From Deinococcus indicus (lineage in GTDB: Bacteria > Deinococcota > Deinococci > Deinococcales > Deinococcaceae), in contig NZ_NHMK01000030.1 of NCBI RefSeq assembly GCF_002198095.1, forward strand, positions 124,001-188,000: 64,000 nt of DNA, given 5' to 3'. The translations under genes and the position numbers were made by a program. The first letter of the stretch is position 1; each line of letters starts with the position of its first letter. The notes beneath the pieces were generated by a model. It worked only from the letters and a program-made list of their open reading frames with translations, did no database searches and had not been told where the DNA came from. Below are positions 19,270-27,925 of the stretch, piece by piece.

Positions 19270-19389
19270 TAAGGACTCGGATTGAATGGGCTGCAAAGCC
19301 CGCTGGGTCCGAGCGAAGCGACTCGGAGAGCTGCCCCGCAGAGTGGGAGCAACAGCGGGCGGCCGGACGTAGAGCCGGCAATCCGTGTC
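19267..19389 (-). repeat. R1 interspersed element abutting R2
   Basis: It begins TGA-TAAGGACTCGGATTGAAT at the trmJ stop, has the GGGTCCGAGCGAAGCGACTC hairpin, and ends GCCGGCAATCCGTGTC against R2. The far duplication is not an exact TGA, as if the end was altered when R2 arrived. Confidence 0.8.
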
Positions 19390-19555
19390 AATGGTGCGGG
19401 CAGGTTCATACCTTCCGGACAGACCAGCGATGAACACGCCGTGTTTGCCCCTCCCCCTTGAGGGGGGAGGCTGGGAGGGGGTGAGCAGGCATGGCGTGAC
19501 AGAAGACGTTGTCCACGCCTGTCCCCTCTGGCCCTCGAACAGTATCCGCACCACT
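19390..19555 (+). repeat. R2 interspersed element, copy 2
   Basis: It starts AATGGTGCGGGCAGG and ends ATCCGCACCACT, and is nearly identical to 2342-2508, including GACCAGCGATGAACACGC and CAGGCATGGCGTGACAGAAG. It is flanked by R1 sequence on both sides. Confidence 0.8.
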
Positions 19556-19585
19556 GCTGATGGACTCCGTTTGTTTCGTCGGCAG
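19556..19585 (+). repeat. R1 left-end fragment after R2
   Basis: TGATGGACTCCGTTTGTTTC, then GTCGGCAG, matches the left end of complete R1 copies but breaks off after about 28 bp. Confidence 0.65.
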
Positions 19586-19632
19586 TGCCTGGGTCGCGGT
19601 GCAGCGCTGGCCGGCTGCTCTAGACTGCCGCC

Positions 19633-21480
19633 ATGCCGGACGCTCCCGCGCCGCCCCGCCCTGACCCGCTCCTGAACACCCCGGCCCGCACGCCCGCGCG
19701 GCCGGAGGGCAGCGCCGCCGACCTGGACTCCGCAGGGCTGGATGGCATGTCCGGGGCGCTGTCCCCGGCGGGCCTGACCGGAGAGATGGGCGGCGACCTG
19801 CCCGGCGCGTTCCGCCTGTCGGACCGGGTGAAGGTCGTGCGGAACGTGCTGCCGCCCCTGATCGTGCTGGTGGTGGGCGCGGTGGAGTTCCTGATCTCGC
19901 TGCTGCCGGCCGGGCAGGAGTTGTGGGCGCACCTGCTGTTCTACGGGCTGGTCGGGCCGGCCGTGACGTACTTCAGCGTGGAGTGGATCGCGGAAGGCAC
20001 CCGCGCGCGTGAGCGGGCCGAGCGGGAGCTGCGGGACCTGTACGGGCAGCTGCGGGCGTCTCACGCGCAGCTGGGCGCGGTGCAGGCCCTCATGCGGGAC
20101 CTGACGGACGCGGCCGACATGAACGCCGTGCTGGACGTCGCGGCGCGCGGCGCGGTGCGCGTGACGGGCGCCACGCACGCGACCCTGACCGTGCCGGGCG
20201 GCCTGAGCGGCTCGGCGCGCGGCGAGACGCTGCTCTCGTCGCCCAGCGCGGCACTGTACCCGCTGCGGGTGTCCATTCCGGGGGGTGGGGCGCTGGCGCT
20301 GCATTTCGACGCGCCGCCCAGCCCGGAATCCGAGTCGCTGGCGCAGGCGCTGGCGGCCGAGGTGGCGCGCGGCGTGGAGGCCGTGCGGCAGCGGACGCTG
20401 GACCTGATGACGCTGTACTCGGTGGATCAGAGCATCCGCGCCGAACGCAACATGCGCCGCCTGCTGTCGCGCGTGACCCGCACCATGGCCGACCGGGTGG
20501 GCGCCGAGGCGCGCGCGGTGTTCCTGACCGATCAGGACAGCGTGCTGCGCCTGGAGTACGCGCAGGACCGGCAGGGCGAGGCGCGCGGCGGTGGCGTGGC
20601 GCCGCCGTTCGCGCTGCGGGTCGCGCAGGCGGACGGGCCGCTCATCACGACTGCCGACGACGCCGGCGAGGTCTTCCCGGACGCCCGCAGCGTGCTGGGC
20701 ATCCCCATGCGGGACGACGAGGGACTGGTGGGCGTGCTGATGCTGGGCGACGCCCGCCCGAACGCCTTCGACGACGCGCGGGTGTCGCTGCTGGCCCTGA
20801 TGGCCGGGCAGGCGACGCTGGCGGTCCGGAATGCGCGGGCGTACCTGTACTCGGAGGAACTGGCGATCAGTGACGAGCGCGCCCGCATCGCCCGTGAAAT
20901 TCACGACGGGGTGGCGCAGTCCCTGGCGTTCGCGGCCCTGAAACTGGACGTGGTGGCCCGGCAGGTCCACAGCGACCCGGCCCGCGCCGAGAGCGAGGTG
21001 CGCGCCGCGACCACGCTGCTGCGCGAACAGATCCGCGAGGTGCGCCGCTCGATCTTCGCGCTGCGGCCCATCGACCTGGAACGCTACGGACTGCTGGAGA
21101 CCGTGCGGCGCTACGTGCTGGATTTCGGCGAGCAGAACAGCCTGCGGGCCACGCTGGACATCAGCGGGGACGTGCACCTCTCGCCCGGTGACGAGGCCGT
21201 GGTGTTCCGCATCCTGCAGGAGAGCCTGAACAACGTCGCCAAGCACGCCCGCGCGCAGGAGGTCCGCGTGACCCTGCGCGGCGGCGAACGCGTGACCCTG
21301 CGCGTGCAGGACGACGGCGCCGGCTTCGATCCGGAGCAGGTGACGGGCCGGGTCAGCAGCGCCGGCGGGCTGGGCCTGCTTCAGATGCGGGAACGGGTCG
21401 AGGCGCGCGGCGGCCTGTACCGCGTGCTGTCCAGCCCCGGCCACGGCACGCTGATCGAGGCCGAGATGCCGCAGGCCTGA
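19633..21480 (+). CDS. Sensor histidine kinase, NarL-type (HisKA_3), with GAF domain
   Basis: The 615-residue kinase has two N-terminal membrane helices (VLPPLIVLVVGAVEFLISLL and LLFYGLVGPAVTYFSVEWI, near residues 72-120), a coiled linker, GAF-like domains (about 155-255 and 265-410), a HisKA_3 H-box ERARIAREIHDGVAQS with H424, and an ATPase domain with ILQESLNNVAKHA (N-box) and DDGAGF (G1). Kinases of this type phosphorylate LuxR/NarL-type response regulators. No response regulator lies next to it, so it is an orphan in this window. TAGACT six bases before ATG 19633 suggests a leaderless start. The signal is unknown; the short external part points to membrane or cytosolic sensing by GAF. Confidence 0.87.
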   Translation: MPDAPAPPRPDPLLNTPARTPARPEGSAADLDSAGLDGMSGALSPAGLTGEMGGDLPGAFRLSDRVKVVRNVLPPLIVLVVGAVEFLISLLPAGQELWAHLLFYGLVGPAVTYFSVEWIAEGTRARERAERELRDLYGQLRASHAQLGAVQALMRDLTDAADMNAVLDVAARGAVRVTGATHATLTVPGGLSGSARGETLLSSPSAALYPLRVSIPGGGALALHFDAPPSPESESLAQALAAEVARGVEAVRQRTLDLMTLYSVDQSIRAERNMRRLLSRVTRTMADRVGAEARAVFLTDQDSVLRLEYAQDRQGEARGGGVAPPFALRVAQADGPLITTADDAGEVFPDARSVLGIPMRDDEGLVGVLMLGDARPNAFDDARVSLLALMAGQATLAVRNARAYLYSEELAISDERARIAREIHDGVAQSLAFAALKLDVVARQVHSDPARAESEVRAATTLLREQIREVRRSIFALRPIDLERYGLLETVRRYVLDFGEQNSLRATLDISGDVHLSPGDEAVVFRILQESLNNVAKHARAQEVRVTLRGGERVTLRVQDDGAGFDPEQVTGRVSSAGGLGLLQMRERVEARGGLYRVLSSPGHGTLIEAEMPQA

Positions 21481-21632
21481 CCCGGACCCGGTTTCTCCCC
21501 TGCCCTGCCCACATCGAGGCCTCCTGCCCTCCCCCGGACCGGCGTCTGGACGATCCACCGGACGTCGTGAATCTCACACTGACCGCCCCCCCTGTGACGG
21601 GCCGGACAGAGGCCCGGTGAGAGGATGCAGCC

Positions 21633-21893
21633 ATGAGCGAGCGCAGCCACCCGGAAACGCGGTTCGAGGCCGGCACCTGGGCTGTCATGGGACTGGTCTC
21701 CCGAGAGGACGGGACGCCCGTGACCCTGGCAGACTACGAGGTGCTGTGGGAGCACCTGATGGAGAACTGCGAGGCGCGCGGCCTGCGCTTCTCCGGGCGG
21801 GCCGTGCCGGTGGACTTCAACGCCCTGACGCCGGAAGCCGTGGCGGAACTGCTCGACCCGCGACAGCATGGCGTGGAAGACCTGTTGCGTTGA
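21633..21893 (+). CDS. Small uncharacterised protein (86 residues)
   Basis: It starts MSERSHPETRFEAGTWAVMG and is soluble and acidic, with VTLADYEVLWEHLMENCEAR and FNALTPEAVAELLDP. AGAGGATGCAGCC before the ATG provides a plausible ribosome site. The family is unknown. It lies alone between the sensor kinase and apaG (opposite strand). Confidence 0.55.
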   Translation: MSERSHPETRFEAGTWAVMGLVSREDGTPVTLADYEVLWEHLMENCEARGLRFSGRAVPVDFNALTPEAVAELLDPRQHGVEDLLR

Positions 21894-21960
21894 CCCAGCG
21901 TCCTTCCTCCGCTCCGCGCGCCTGATCCACACGACCGGCGCACTGGACTGAGCGGCGCCG

Positions 21961-22365
21961 TCAGTTCAGGGTGCGGCCCGGCAGGATCAGCGCGAACGTC
22001 GGGATGGTCACGCGGGCCTGCACGCCCCAGGCGTCCTGCATCAGGTAGTGGCCGCCCATGTGGCCGGGCGCGGCTTCCAGCGTCACGAACGAGTCGTACA
22101 GGAACGTCCCGCCGGGGGCCAGGACGGGCTGCTCGCCGACGACGCCCTCGCCGTCCACGCGGGTCACGCGGCCCGTGGCGTCCATGATGTCCCAGTGGCG
22201 GGCCAGCAACTGCCAGGTGTCGTCGCTGCGGTTCTCGATGTGAATCACGTACATGAACAGGTGCCGTTCCGGGGTGCTGTGATCCGCCATGTACTGCACG
22301 TTCACCTGAACGCGGATGTCCGGAGCGGCGCCGTCCGGCCCGTCCGAGCGGATGGGGGAATTCAT
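21961..22365 (-). CDS. apaG: ApaG family protein (DUF525)
   Basis: The 134-residue protein is a single fibronectin-like ApaG domain: IRVQVNVQYMADHSTPERHL, MYVIHIENRSDDTWQLLARH, then WDIMDATGRVTRVDGEGVVGEQPVLAPGG broken by the strand pattern, and FALILPGRTLN. ApaG was linked to cobalt/magnesium resistance and diadenosine tetraphosphate levels in enterobacteria; its biochemical role is unclear. The leaderless start is well supported: TATGCT (22373-22378), seven bases, ATG 22365. It diverges from the M42 peptidase; the two leaderless promoters sit within 37 bp. Confidence 0.88.
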   Translation of the reverse strand: MNSPIRSDGPDGAAPDIRVQVNVQYMADHSTPERHLFMYVIHIENRSDDTWQLLARHWDIMDATGRVTRVDGEGVVGEQPVLAPGGTFLYDSFVTLEAAPGHMGGHYLMQDAWGVQARVTIPTFALILPGRTLN

Positions 22366-22372
22366 GCGGCCC

Positions 22373-22395
22373 AGCATAACGGGCGGGCGTACACT
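22373..22395. promoter_or_regulatory. Divergent leaderless promoter pair of apaG and M42 peptidase
   Basis: On the minus strand TATGCT (22373-22378) lies seven bases from ATG 22365. On the plus strand TACACT (22390-22395) lies seven bases from ATG 22403. Only 37 bp separate the two start codons, so the -35 regions of each promoter must overlap the other gene or its -10. Confidence 0.75.
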
Positions 22396-22402
22396 CGCAG
22401 TC

Positions 22403-23458
22403 ATGAGTGTCATCAACCGTGAATTCCTGTTCCGCCTGCTGGAAGTCGCCGCGCCCAGCGGCCTGGAACGCCGCGCCGCCGACGTGTGGCTGAAAGAGGC
22501 CGCGACATTCGCCCGCACCAGCGAGGACCACTACGGCAACGCCTACGCCGAGATCGGCCCCGAGGACGCGCCCGTCATCGCGCTGATGGGTCACCTCGAC
22601 GAGATCGGCCTGATCGTGTCGCACGTGGACAGCGAGGGCTTCCTGGCGGTGCTGCCGGTCGGCGGCTGGGACCCGCAGGTGCTCGTCGGGCAGCGTATCC
22701 GCCTGCTCGCGCCCGGCGGGGACGTGATCGGCGTGATCGGCAAGAAGGCCATTCACGTCATGGAGGCCGACGAGCGCAGCAAGGCCAGCAAACTGGAAGA
22801 CCTGTGGATCGACGTGGGCCTGCCCAAAGAGGAGGTGCAGACCCTGATTCCGGTCGGCACGTACGGCGTGGTCGAGCAGGGACCCATCATGGTCGGCACG
22901 CGCGTCGTGAGCCGCGCCCTGGACAACCGCGTGGGCGCGTTCATCGTTCTGGAAGCCCTGCGCGCCCTGAAGGACCACGACCTGAAGTACCGCGTGGTGG
23001 CCGTCGGCACCAGCCAGGAGGAGATCGGCTGCTTCGGCGCGCAGGTCGGCGGCTACCGCCTCGACCCCATCGCCGGGGTCGCGGTGGACGTCACTCACGA
23101 GACCAAACAGCCGGGCGTCAGCGAGAAGAAGTACGGCGTGGCGCCCTTCGGGTCCGGCGCGAACCTGACGGTCGGGCCGATGGTCAGCCCCGTCATCACC
23201 CGCCAGATGACCGACGCGGCCCGCGCGGCCGAGATTCCCTTCACGCTGAGCGCCACCGGCCGCTACTCCGGCACGGACGCCGACGCCCTGACCCTGGTGC
23301 GCGCCGGGGTGCCCAGCGCCGTCGTCAGCATCCCCAACCGCTACATGCACTCGCCCAGCGAGATGGTCGACGAGCACGACGTGAAAGCCTGCACGGACAT
23401 CATCGCCGCGTGGATCCGGACGCTGCCGGAAACCCCGGACTTCACCCGCCGGGGCTGA
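22403..23458 (+). CDS. M42 family metallo-aminopeptidase
   Basis: M42 peptidases are large cytosolic di-zinc complexes (TET-like) that remove N-terminal residues from peptides; some were misnamed endoglucanases. Metal ligands are in place: H64 and D66 in MGHLDEIGL, the bridging Asp in SRALDNRVG, the catalytic Glu pair in GTSQEEIGC, the Asp in VAVDVTHE and the His in NRYMHSPSE. At 351 residues the length is typical. An upstream in-frame ATG (22316) overlaps apaG; TACACT seven bases before ATG 22403 supports the shorter protein. It is convergent with dus, with a hairpin terminator between them. Confidence 0.9.
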   Translation: MSVINREFLFRLLEVAAPSGLERRAADVWLKEAATFARTSEDHYGNAYAEIGPEDAPVIALMGHLDEIGLIVSHVDSEGFLAVLPVGGWDPQVLVGQRIRLLAPGGDVIGVIGKKAIHVMEADERSKASKLEDLWIDVGLPKEEVQTLIPVGTYGVVEQGPIMVGTRVVSRALDNRVGAFIVLEALRALKDHDLKYRVVAVGTSQEEIGCFGAQVGGYRLDPIAGVAVDVTHETKQPGVSEKKYGVAPFGSGANLTVGPMVSPVITRQMTDAARAAEIPFTLSATGRYSGTDADALTLVRAGVPSAVVSIPNRYMHSPSEMVDEHDVKACTDIIAAWIRTLPETPDFTRRG

Positions 23459-23497
23459 GGAGACAGGAAACAGCGGGCATAGCCTGAGCCTACTGAA

Positions 23498-23530
23498 CAG
23501 GGCGACACGCGGAATGCCGGTGTCGCCCTG
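23498..23530. terminator. Bidirectional hairpin between M42 peptidase and dus
   Basis: CAGGGCGACAC (23498-23508) pairs with GTGTCGCCCTG (23520-23530) across an 11-nt loop. It lies between convergent genes. There is no T-run, so termination strength is uncertain. Confidence 0.65.
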
Positions 23531-23547
23531 CTGTCTGCCGGTCGCGG

Positions 23548-24573
23548 TCAGGCGGGCTGGGGTTCGGTCGCTCCGGGGCGGGCGTCGAGGACCTCGGCGG
23601 GCACGCCTTCGAGCGCGGCGCGCACGACTTCCAGTCCGGCGCCGGGCTTGTGGCCCTGTTCGCTCAGGGTGCGTTTCCAGTGGCGGGCGCCGGGCTGACC
23701 GGTGAACAGACCCAGGGTGTGTTTCATCATGCGCGGCAGCGGGTGGCCCGCCTCCAGTTGCGCGGCCACGTACGGCACGAACGCCTCGATGGCCTCGCGG
23801 CGCGTGACGGGCAGCGCACTCTCGCCGAACACGTCCTGGTCGGCGCGGGCCAGGATGAACGGGTCCTGGTACGCGGCGCGGCCGATCATCACGCCGTCCG
23901 CCCAGGCCAGCGCGTCCTGCGCGGCGTCCAGGGTCAGCACGCCGCCGTTCAGCACGACCGTCAGGTGCGGGAAGTCGGCCTTCAGCTGCCGCACCACGTC
24001 GTAGCGCAGCGGCGGAATCTCGCGGTTCTCCTTCGGGGACAGGCCCGAGAGCCACGCCTTGCGGGCGTGCACAATGAACGTGTCGCACCCGGCGGCCTCC
24101 ACGGTCCGCACGAAGTTCGTCAGGTGCTCGTAACTGTCGAGGTCGTCGATGCCGATGCGGTGCTTGACGGTCACGGGCAGGCGGGTGGCGGCGCGCATGG
24201 CCTCGACGGCGCGGGCCACGGTGTCGGGCGTGCCCATCAGGGACGCGCCGAACGAGCCGCTGCTCACGCGGTCGCTGGGGCAGCCGCAGTTCAGGTTGAT
24301 CTCGTCGTACCCGAAGTCCTCGCCCATGCGGGCGCACTCGGCCAGCGCGGCGGCGTCACTGCCGCCCAGCTGCAACGCCACCGGATGCTCGACCCGGTCG
24401 AAGCCCAGGTGCCGGTCACGGTCCCCGTGGATGATCGCGCCGGTCGTGACCATCTCGGTGTACAGCAGCGTCCGGCGGGTCAGGGTGCGGTGAAAGACCC
24501 GGCAGTGCCGGTCCGTCCAGTCCATCATGGGCGCGACGGACAGCGTCAGGGGCGGGCGGGCAGGGGCGCTCAT
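23548..24573 (-). CDS. dusA: tRNA-dihydrouridine synthase, DusA type
   Basis: It reduces uridines in the tRNA D-loop with FMN. The protein from ATG 24573 is 341 residues. It has the family opening VAPMMDWTDRHCRVFHRTL, the catalytic cysteine in NLNCGCPSDRVSSGSFGASL, TVKHRIGIDD, FIVHARKAWLSGLSP, and FMN phosphate binding VLNGGVLTL with VMIGRAAYQDPF. DRVSSGSFGA and KHTLGLFTGQPGARHW point to the DusA subgroup. A frame extends 12 residues further upstream, but the first good start is MSAPARPP. TACACT lies nine bases before it. It faces the M42 peptidase. Confidence 0.9.
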   Translation of the reverse strand: MSAPARPPLTLSVAPMMDWTDRHCRVFHRTLTRRTLLYTEMVTTGAIIHGDRDRHLGFDRVEHPVALQLGGSDAAALAECARMGEDFGYDEINLNCGCPSDRVSSGSFGASLMGTPDTVARAVEAMRAATRLPVTVKHRIGIDDLDSYEHLTNFVRTVEAAGCDTFIVHARKAWLSGLSPKENREIPPLRYDVVRQLKADFPHLTVVLNGGVLTLDAAQDALAWADGVMIGRAAYQDPFILARADQDVFGESALPVTRREAIEAFVPYVAAQLEAGHPLPRMMKHTLGLFTGQPGARHWKRTLSEQGHKPGAGLEVVRAALEGVPAEVLDARPGATEPQPA

Positions 24574-24592
24574 CAGCCGATCAGTGTACGGG

Positions 24593-24623
24593 AAAGGCCC
24601 CCGCCCCAAAGGTGGCGGAGGCC
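24593..24623 (-). terminator. Hairpin terminator after the 73-residue acidic protein
   Basis: On the minus strand GGCCTCCGCC pairs with GGCGGGGGCC (24596-24623, one mismatch) and is followed by TTTCCC. It lies between that gene and dusA and partly precedes the dusA promoter. Confidence 0.65.
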
Positions 24624-24645
24624 CGGAAAGAGGGGGAGGGTGGGG

Positions 24646-24867
24646 TCAGGAACGCTGGTCGTCGTTCGGGTCCGCGCCGAAGGTCGTGCCGGTTCCGGAC
24701 GCCTGATCTTCCGGCACCGCGCCGGGCGTGGCGGTTGCCGCGCCGCCCAGCCCCGTGTCCTGCGCGCCCGTGCCCGACTCGTCATAGTGGCCGCTGCGGT
24801 CGCTCATGCCGTTCCCCGCTTCGTCCGGCAGGCCGCCCTGGCCGGTGGTCTTCTGATCGTCGCTCAT
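24646..24867 (-). CDS. Small acidic, probably disordered protein (73 residues)
   Basis: From ATG 24867 the protein reads MSDDQKTTGQGGLPDEAGNG and continues rich in Gly, Asp, Thr and Ser with no hydrophobic core, so it is probably unstructured in solution. GGGGGAGA lies upstream as a ribosome site. An in-frame GTG at 24885 is an alternative start. Deinococcus and relatives carry many small hydrophilic proteins of this kind, some linked to desiccation; here that is only a guess. The stop is followed by a hairpin. Confidence 0.5.
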   Translation of the reverse strand: MSDDQKTTGQGGLPDEAGNGMSDRSGHYDESGTGAQDTGLGGAATATPGAVPEDQASGTGTTFGADPNDDQRS

Positions 24868-24930
24868 GCCGTCACTCTCCCCCACCCGGCCCAGGGTGGG
24901 ATGAGGAGTGCGGCGCGCAACCCTTGACGT

Positions 24931-27096
24931 TCAGGCGATCAGCGGGTGCAGGTCCCCGGCGCTGACCAGTCCCAGCCAGTGCAGGGCGCGGCTGGCCGAG
25001 ACGTACAGCAGGCGGCGTTCGTACTCGGTGCTCTCGTCGTAGGTCTGCGCGTTCGCGCTGGCGACGATGGCGGCGCTGAACTCCAGGCCCTTGGCGAGGT
25101 TCACGGGCAGGATGACCAGTCCGCCCCGGAAGCGGTGCTCCTGGGTGGTGATGGGCTGGGCGTCCGTGTCGAATTCCCGCAGGGCCTCGGCGAGGCGGTC
25201 GGCGTCCACGCCGCGCCGCGTGACGATGGCGATGTTCTTGTGCCCGGCGGCCTGCGCGTCCTTCACGGCCTGGGCGATCAGCGGCAGTTCCCCGTGCGGG
25301 GCGTCGGCGGGGGCGGTGTAGCGCTGCACCTCGGCGCCGTCGCGGTCCACGCCCTGCACGGCAGCGGCGCGGTTGTACGTGGCGGCGATCCGCGCCCCGA
25401 GTTCCGTGATCTGCCGGGTCGAGCGGTAGGTGCGGCCCAGCGTGAGCACCTGCGCGCCCGGCAGTTGCGCCTGCACGGCCTCCCAGGAGCTGGGGCCCTT
25501 GTAGCCGTGCATGCCCTGGTTCAGGTCGCCCAGCGCCGTGATGTGACCGGGACGGGTGGCGCGGCCCAGCAGCGCGTACAGCAGCGGCGAGTAATCCTGC
25601 GCCTCGTCCAGCACCACGTGATCGAAGGGTTCCAGGGTGCGGCCGTCCAGCCGGCCGATACCGCCCGTGAAGGCCTGCACGGCCAGCATGACGGGCAGCT
25701 CGGTCACGTCCGCGTTCGCGCGGCGCGGCGTGGGAATGCCGCTCAGCGGGTCGGTCAGCAGCAGCTGGATCTCGCGGTCGGTCAGCAGGCCACTGGCAGC
25801 CAGGGACTCGGCGCTGCCCAGCAGGCGGCGGGCCTCGGTGATGGGCGTGGTCGAGGCGAACACGCGCCCCAGGAAGGTCGTGAGCGGCGCGGACAGTTGC
25901 CGCAGCACGCCCGCCTCCTCGCCTTCCGGGACGTTCAGGCGCGACAGGGCCTCGGTCTCGATGGCGCGGCGCATTCCGGCGCGGTACCCGGCCAGGGGGT
26001 CGGCGGCGAACACGTCGCGCAGCATGGCGGCCAGTTCCGCCTCCGTGAAGTGCAGCGTGACCGGTTCGCGCCCGCGCACCTCGATGCTCTCGCGGATGCT
26101 CTGCCCGGCGAGACCCGCGTTGAACTTGCCCCACAGGTGCGTGCGGACCACGTCCAGCATGCGGGCGTCGCCCAGCAGTTTCGCCTTGCGCCACGCCAGC
26201 GCCCGGCGGGTGTTGTCCCGGTCGGTCAGCAGCAGGCTCAGGGTGCGGTCCGTGACCTCCAGTTTCTCCAGGCCCAGCAGGCCGGTCGCCCAGGCTTCCG
26301 GGGTGGTCACCACGACCCGCTCGATACCCAGTTCCGGCAGGATCCGCGCGGCATACGCGGCCAGCACGCGGTTGGGCATCAGGACCATGCACGCCTCCGG
26401 GCGGGCGCGGTGCGCGCCCCGGTCAGGGTTGGTCATCCAGGTCAGGCGGTGGAAACCGATGGTGGTCTTCCCGGAACCCGCCGCGCCCTGAATGATCACG
26501 GGCGTCCCGGCGGGGGCGCGCATGGCGGCGTTCTGCTCGGGTTGCAGCGTCTCGACCACGTCCCGCATCCCGGCGGTGCTGTCCTCCTGAAGGCGGCGCA
26601 GCAGCACCTCCTCGCGGCCGCCGGTGTCGCCGCCCTGCTCGTCGTCGTACAGGTCGGTCACGCGCAGCAGTTTCTTGCTGTGCACGTCCAGCTGCCGGCG
26701 GCGCCGGATGACCCCGGCGCTGCCCCGGCGGGGCGTCCAGCCGAGCGCCTCGGAGTAGAACAGACTGCCCACCTCGCTGTCCCAGCTGACCACCGAGTAC
26801 GGTCCCTTCACGTCCCGGAAGCCGTGCTTCCCGACGTACAGCGTCTGCTCGCGGCCCGCCACGCGCACCTTCAGGCTCCCGAAGAACGGCTGGTGAACGT
26901 GCGGCGAGAGCATCGCCGCGAACTCCTCGGCCTGATCGCCCAGGATGATGCTGGTTTCCAGGTCCGCGCCCATCTGCCGGTCCCGGTCCTCCCAGAACTC
27001 GATCTGACGGATCATCGCCGCGACCGTCTGGGACAGGTGCTCACTCTCAAGTTCAAAATCCGGGTGTGTTTCCGGACGGGATTCCGCAACAGGCAT
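24931..27096 (-). CDS. HelD-like UvrD/Rep superfamily 1 helicase
   Basis: This is a superfamily 1A ATPase of about 721 residues. It has Walker A IIQGAAGSGKTTIGFHRLTW, Walker B/DEAQ VVLDEAQDYSPLLYAL, motif III ALGDLNQGMHGYKG, motif IV LGRTYRSTRQI, and motif VI ERRLLYVSASRAL. The N-terminal 180 residues, with a coiled helical opening (LSQTVAAMIRQIEFWEDRDR), resemble HelD proteins that bind RNA polymerase and recycle stalled complexes. UvrD or helicase IV are alternatives. TATCCT seven bases before ATG 27096 fits a leaderless start; the frame could extend 14 residues further. RNA polymerase binding is inferred from family likeness only. Confidence 0.82.
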   Translation of the reverse strand: MPVAESRPETHPDFELESEHLSQTVAAMIRQIEFWEDRDRQMGADLETSIILGDQAEEFAAMLSPHVHQPFFGSLKVRVAGREQTLYVGKHGFRDVKGPYSVVSWDSEVGSLFYSEALGWTPRRGSAGVIRRRRQLDVHSKKLLRVTDLYDDEQGGDTGGREEVLLRRLQEDSTAGMRDVVETLQPEQNAAMRAPAGTPVIIQGAAGSGKTTIGFHRLTWMTNPDRGAHRARPEACMVLMPNRVLAAYAARILPELGIERVVVTTPEAWATGLLGLEKLEVTDRTLSLLLTDRDNTRRALAWRKAKLLGDARMLDVVRTHLWGKFNAGLAGQSIRESIEVRGREPVTLHFTEAELAAMLRDVFAADPLAGYRAGMRRAIETEALSRLNVPEGEEAGVLRQLSAPLTTFLGRVFASTTPITEARRLLGSAESLAASGLLTDREIQLLLTDPLSGIPTPRRANADVTELPVMLAVQAFTGGIGRLDGRTLEPFDHVVLDEAQDYSPLLYALLGRATRPGHITALGDLNQGMHGYKGPSSWEAVQAQLPGAQVLTLGRTYRSTRQITELGARIAATYNRAAAVQGVDRDGAEVQRYTAPADAPHGELPLIAQAVKDAQAAGHKNIAIVTRRGVDADRLAEALREFDTDAQPITTQEHRFRGGLVILPVNLAKGLEFSAAIVASANAQTYDESTEYERRLLYVSASRALHWLGLVSAGDLHPLIA

Positions 27097-27184
27097 AACG
27101 CACAGGATACGACCTGCGGGCCTCGCCCGGCCCGACAAGCCTGACAGTCCCCGGAACGCGAACGGGTCCCAGGCAGCGCGACCC

Positions 27185-27262
27185 GCCCGGAACCCGTTTC
27201 TCTGCTGCTCGCCCTGCCCGGGTTGAAAGATCTTACAAACCGTTCAGGCGAAGTCCGTATTA
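27185..27262 (+). repeat. Degenerate R1 element ending at a TAA stop
   Basis: Only parts match: GCCCGGAACCCGTTTCTCTG at the left and CGAAGTCCGTA-TTA at the right. The TTA (27260-27262), read on the minus strand, is the TAA stop of the lipoprotein gene. The middle is replaced by AT-richer sequence. Confidence 0.6.
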
Positions 27263-27802
27263 CTTGCCGACGTTCAGGTTCAGGTTCACATCCGGGTTGT
27301 TCTTGCCGTCCGTGAAGGTCACGATGGCGACGTCCACGCCGGTTTCGGCATCGGCGGCGGCCGTCACCTTGTACGTCACGCGGAACTGGTCGCTGTACTG
27401 CACGTTGACGCTGTCGCCCGTCTCCGTGGTGCGGCGCACGGCGCGGGCCACGTTGACCTTCTGCACCGAGATGGTCACGCCCCTGGGGGCCTCGGCGCTC
27501 TTGAACTTCAGCCAGTCGGCCGGGCGGACGGGGTCAGGGACGTTGCCGTTCACGCGGGCGCTCGGGGAGTAGTTGAACGTCAGGGCGTTGAAGTACGTGT
27601 CGAACTCCTCGTTCTCCTCGAGCAGCGAGCGGGGGTAGCGGTACTCCACGAACACCGTCTGACCGGGCGCGAGGCGCGTGAAGGACAGGGCGCTGTCCTG
27701 AACGAGCGGCACGTAGTCGACGCTGCCGGGCTGCACGGGGGTGCAGGCGCTCAGGGCCAGCAGGCCGGTGATGGAGACAGTCAGGGTAGGAAGCAGTTTC
27801 AT
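27260..27802 (-). CDS. Lipoprotein of unknown function
   Basis: From ATG 27802 the 180-residue protein begins MKLLPTLTVSITGLLALSAC, a lipobox (LSAC) signal, so it is probably lipid-anchored at the cell surface. The mature part has VFVEYRYPRSLLEENEEFDT, VTISVQKVNVARAVRRTTET and a C-terminal beta-rich region TYKVTAAADAETGVDVAIVT. No family is recognised. TACTGT lies ten bases before... the frame could also open 15 residues earlier, which would bury the signal peptide and is less likely. The stop TAA abuts an R1 remnant. Confidence 0.7.
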   Translation of the reverse strand: MKLLPTLTVSITGLLALSACTPVQPGSVDYVPLVQDSALSFTRLAPGQTVFVEYRYPRSLLEENEEFDTYFNALTFNYSPSARVNGNVPDPVRPADWLKFKSAEAPRGVTISVQKVNVARAVRRTTETGDSVNVQYSDQFRVTYKVTAAADAETGVDVAIVTFTDGKNNPDVNLNLNVGK

Positions 27803-27889
27803 CTCATCACGGACAGTAGCAAACTTCATTCGGCTCTCACGCCTCACTTACCCGCCTGGTGGGTGGGTCAGGGGGTGGGACCGGCGGAC

Positions 27890-27919
27890 TTGACCCTCCG
27901 GGGCGGACTGGCGCAGACT
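27890..27919 (+). promoter_or_regulatory. Promoter of the T-box leader of glyS
   Basis: TTGACC (27890-27895) and CAGACT (27914-27919) are separated by 18 bp, placing the transcript start near 27926, just ahead of the conserved T-box leader. Confidence 0.6.
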
Positions 27920-27925
27920 GGACGG

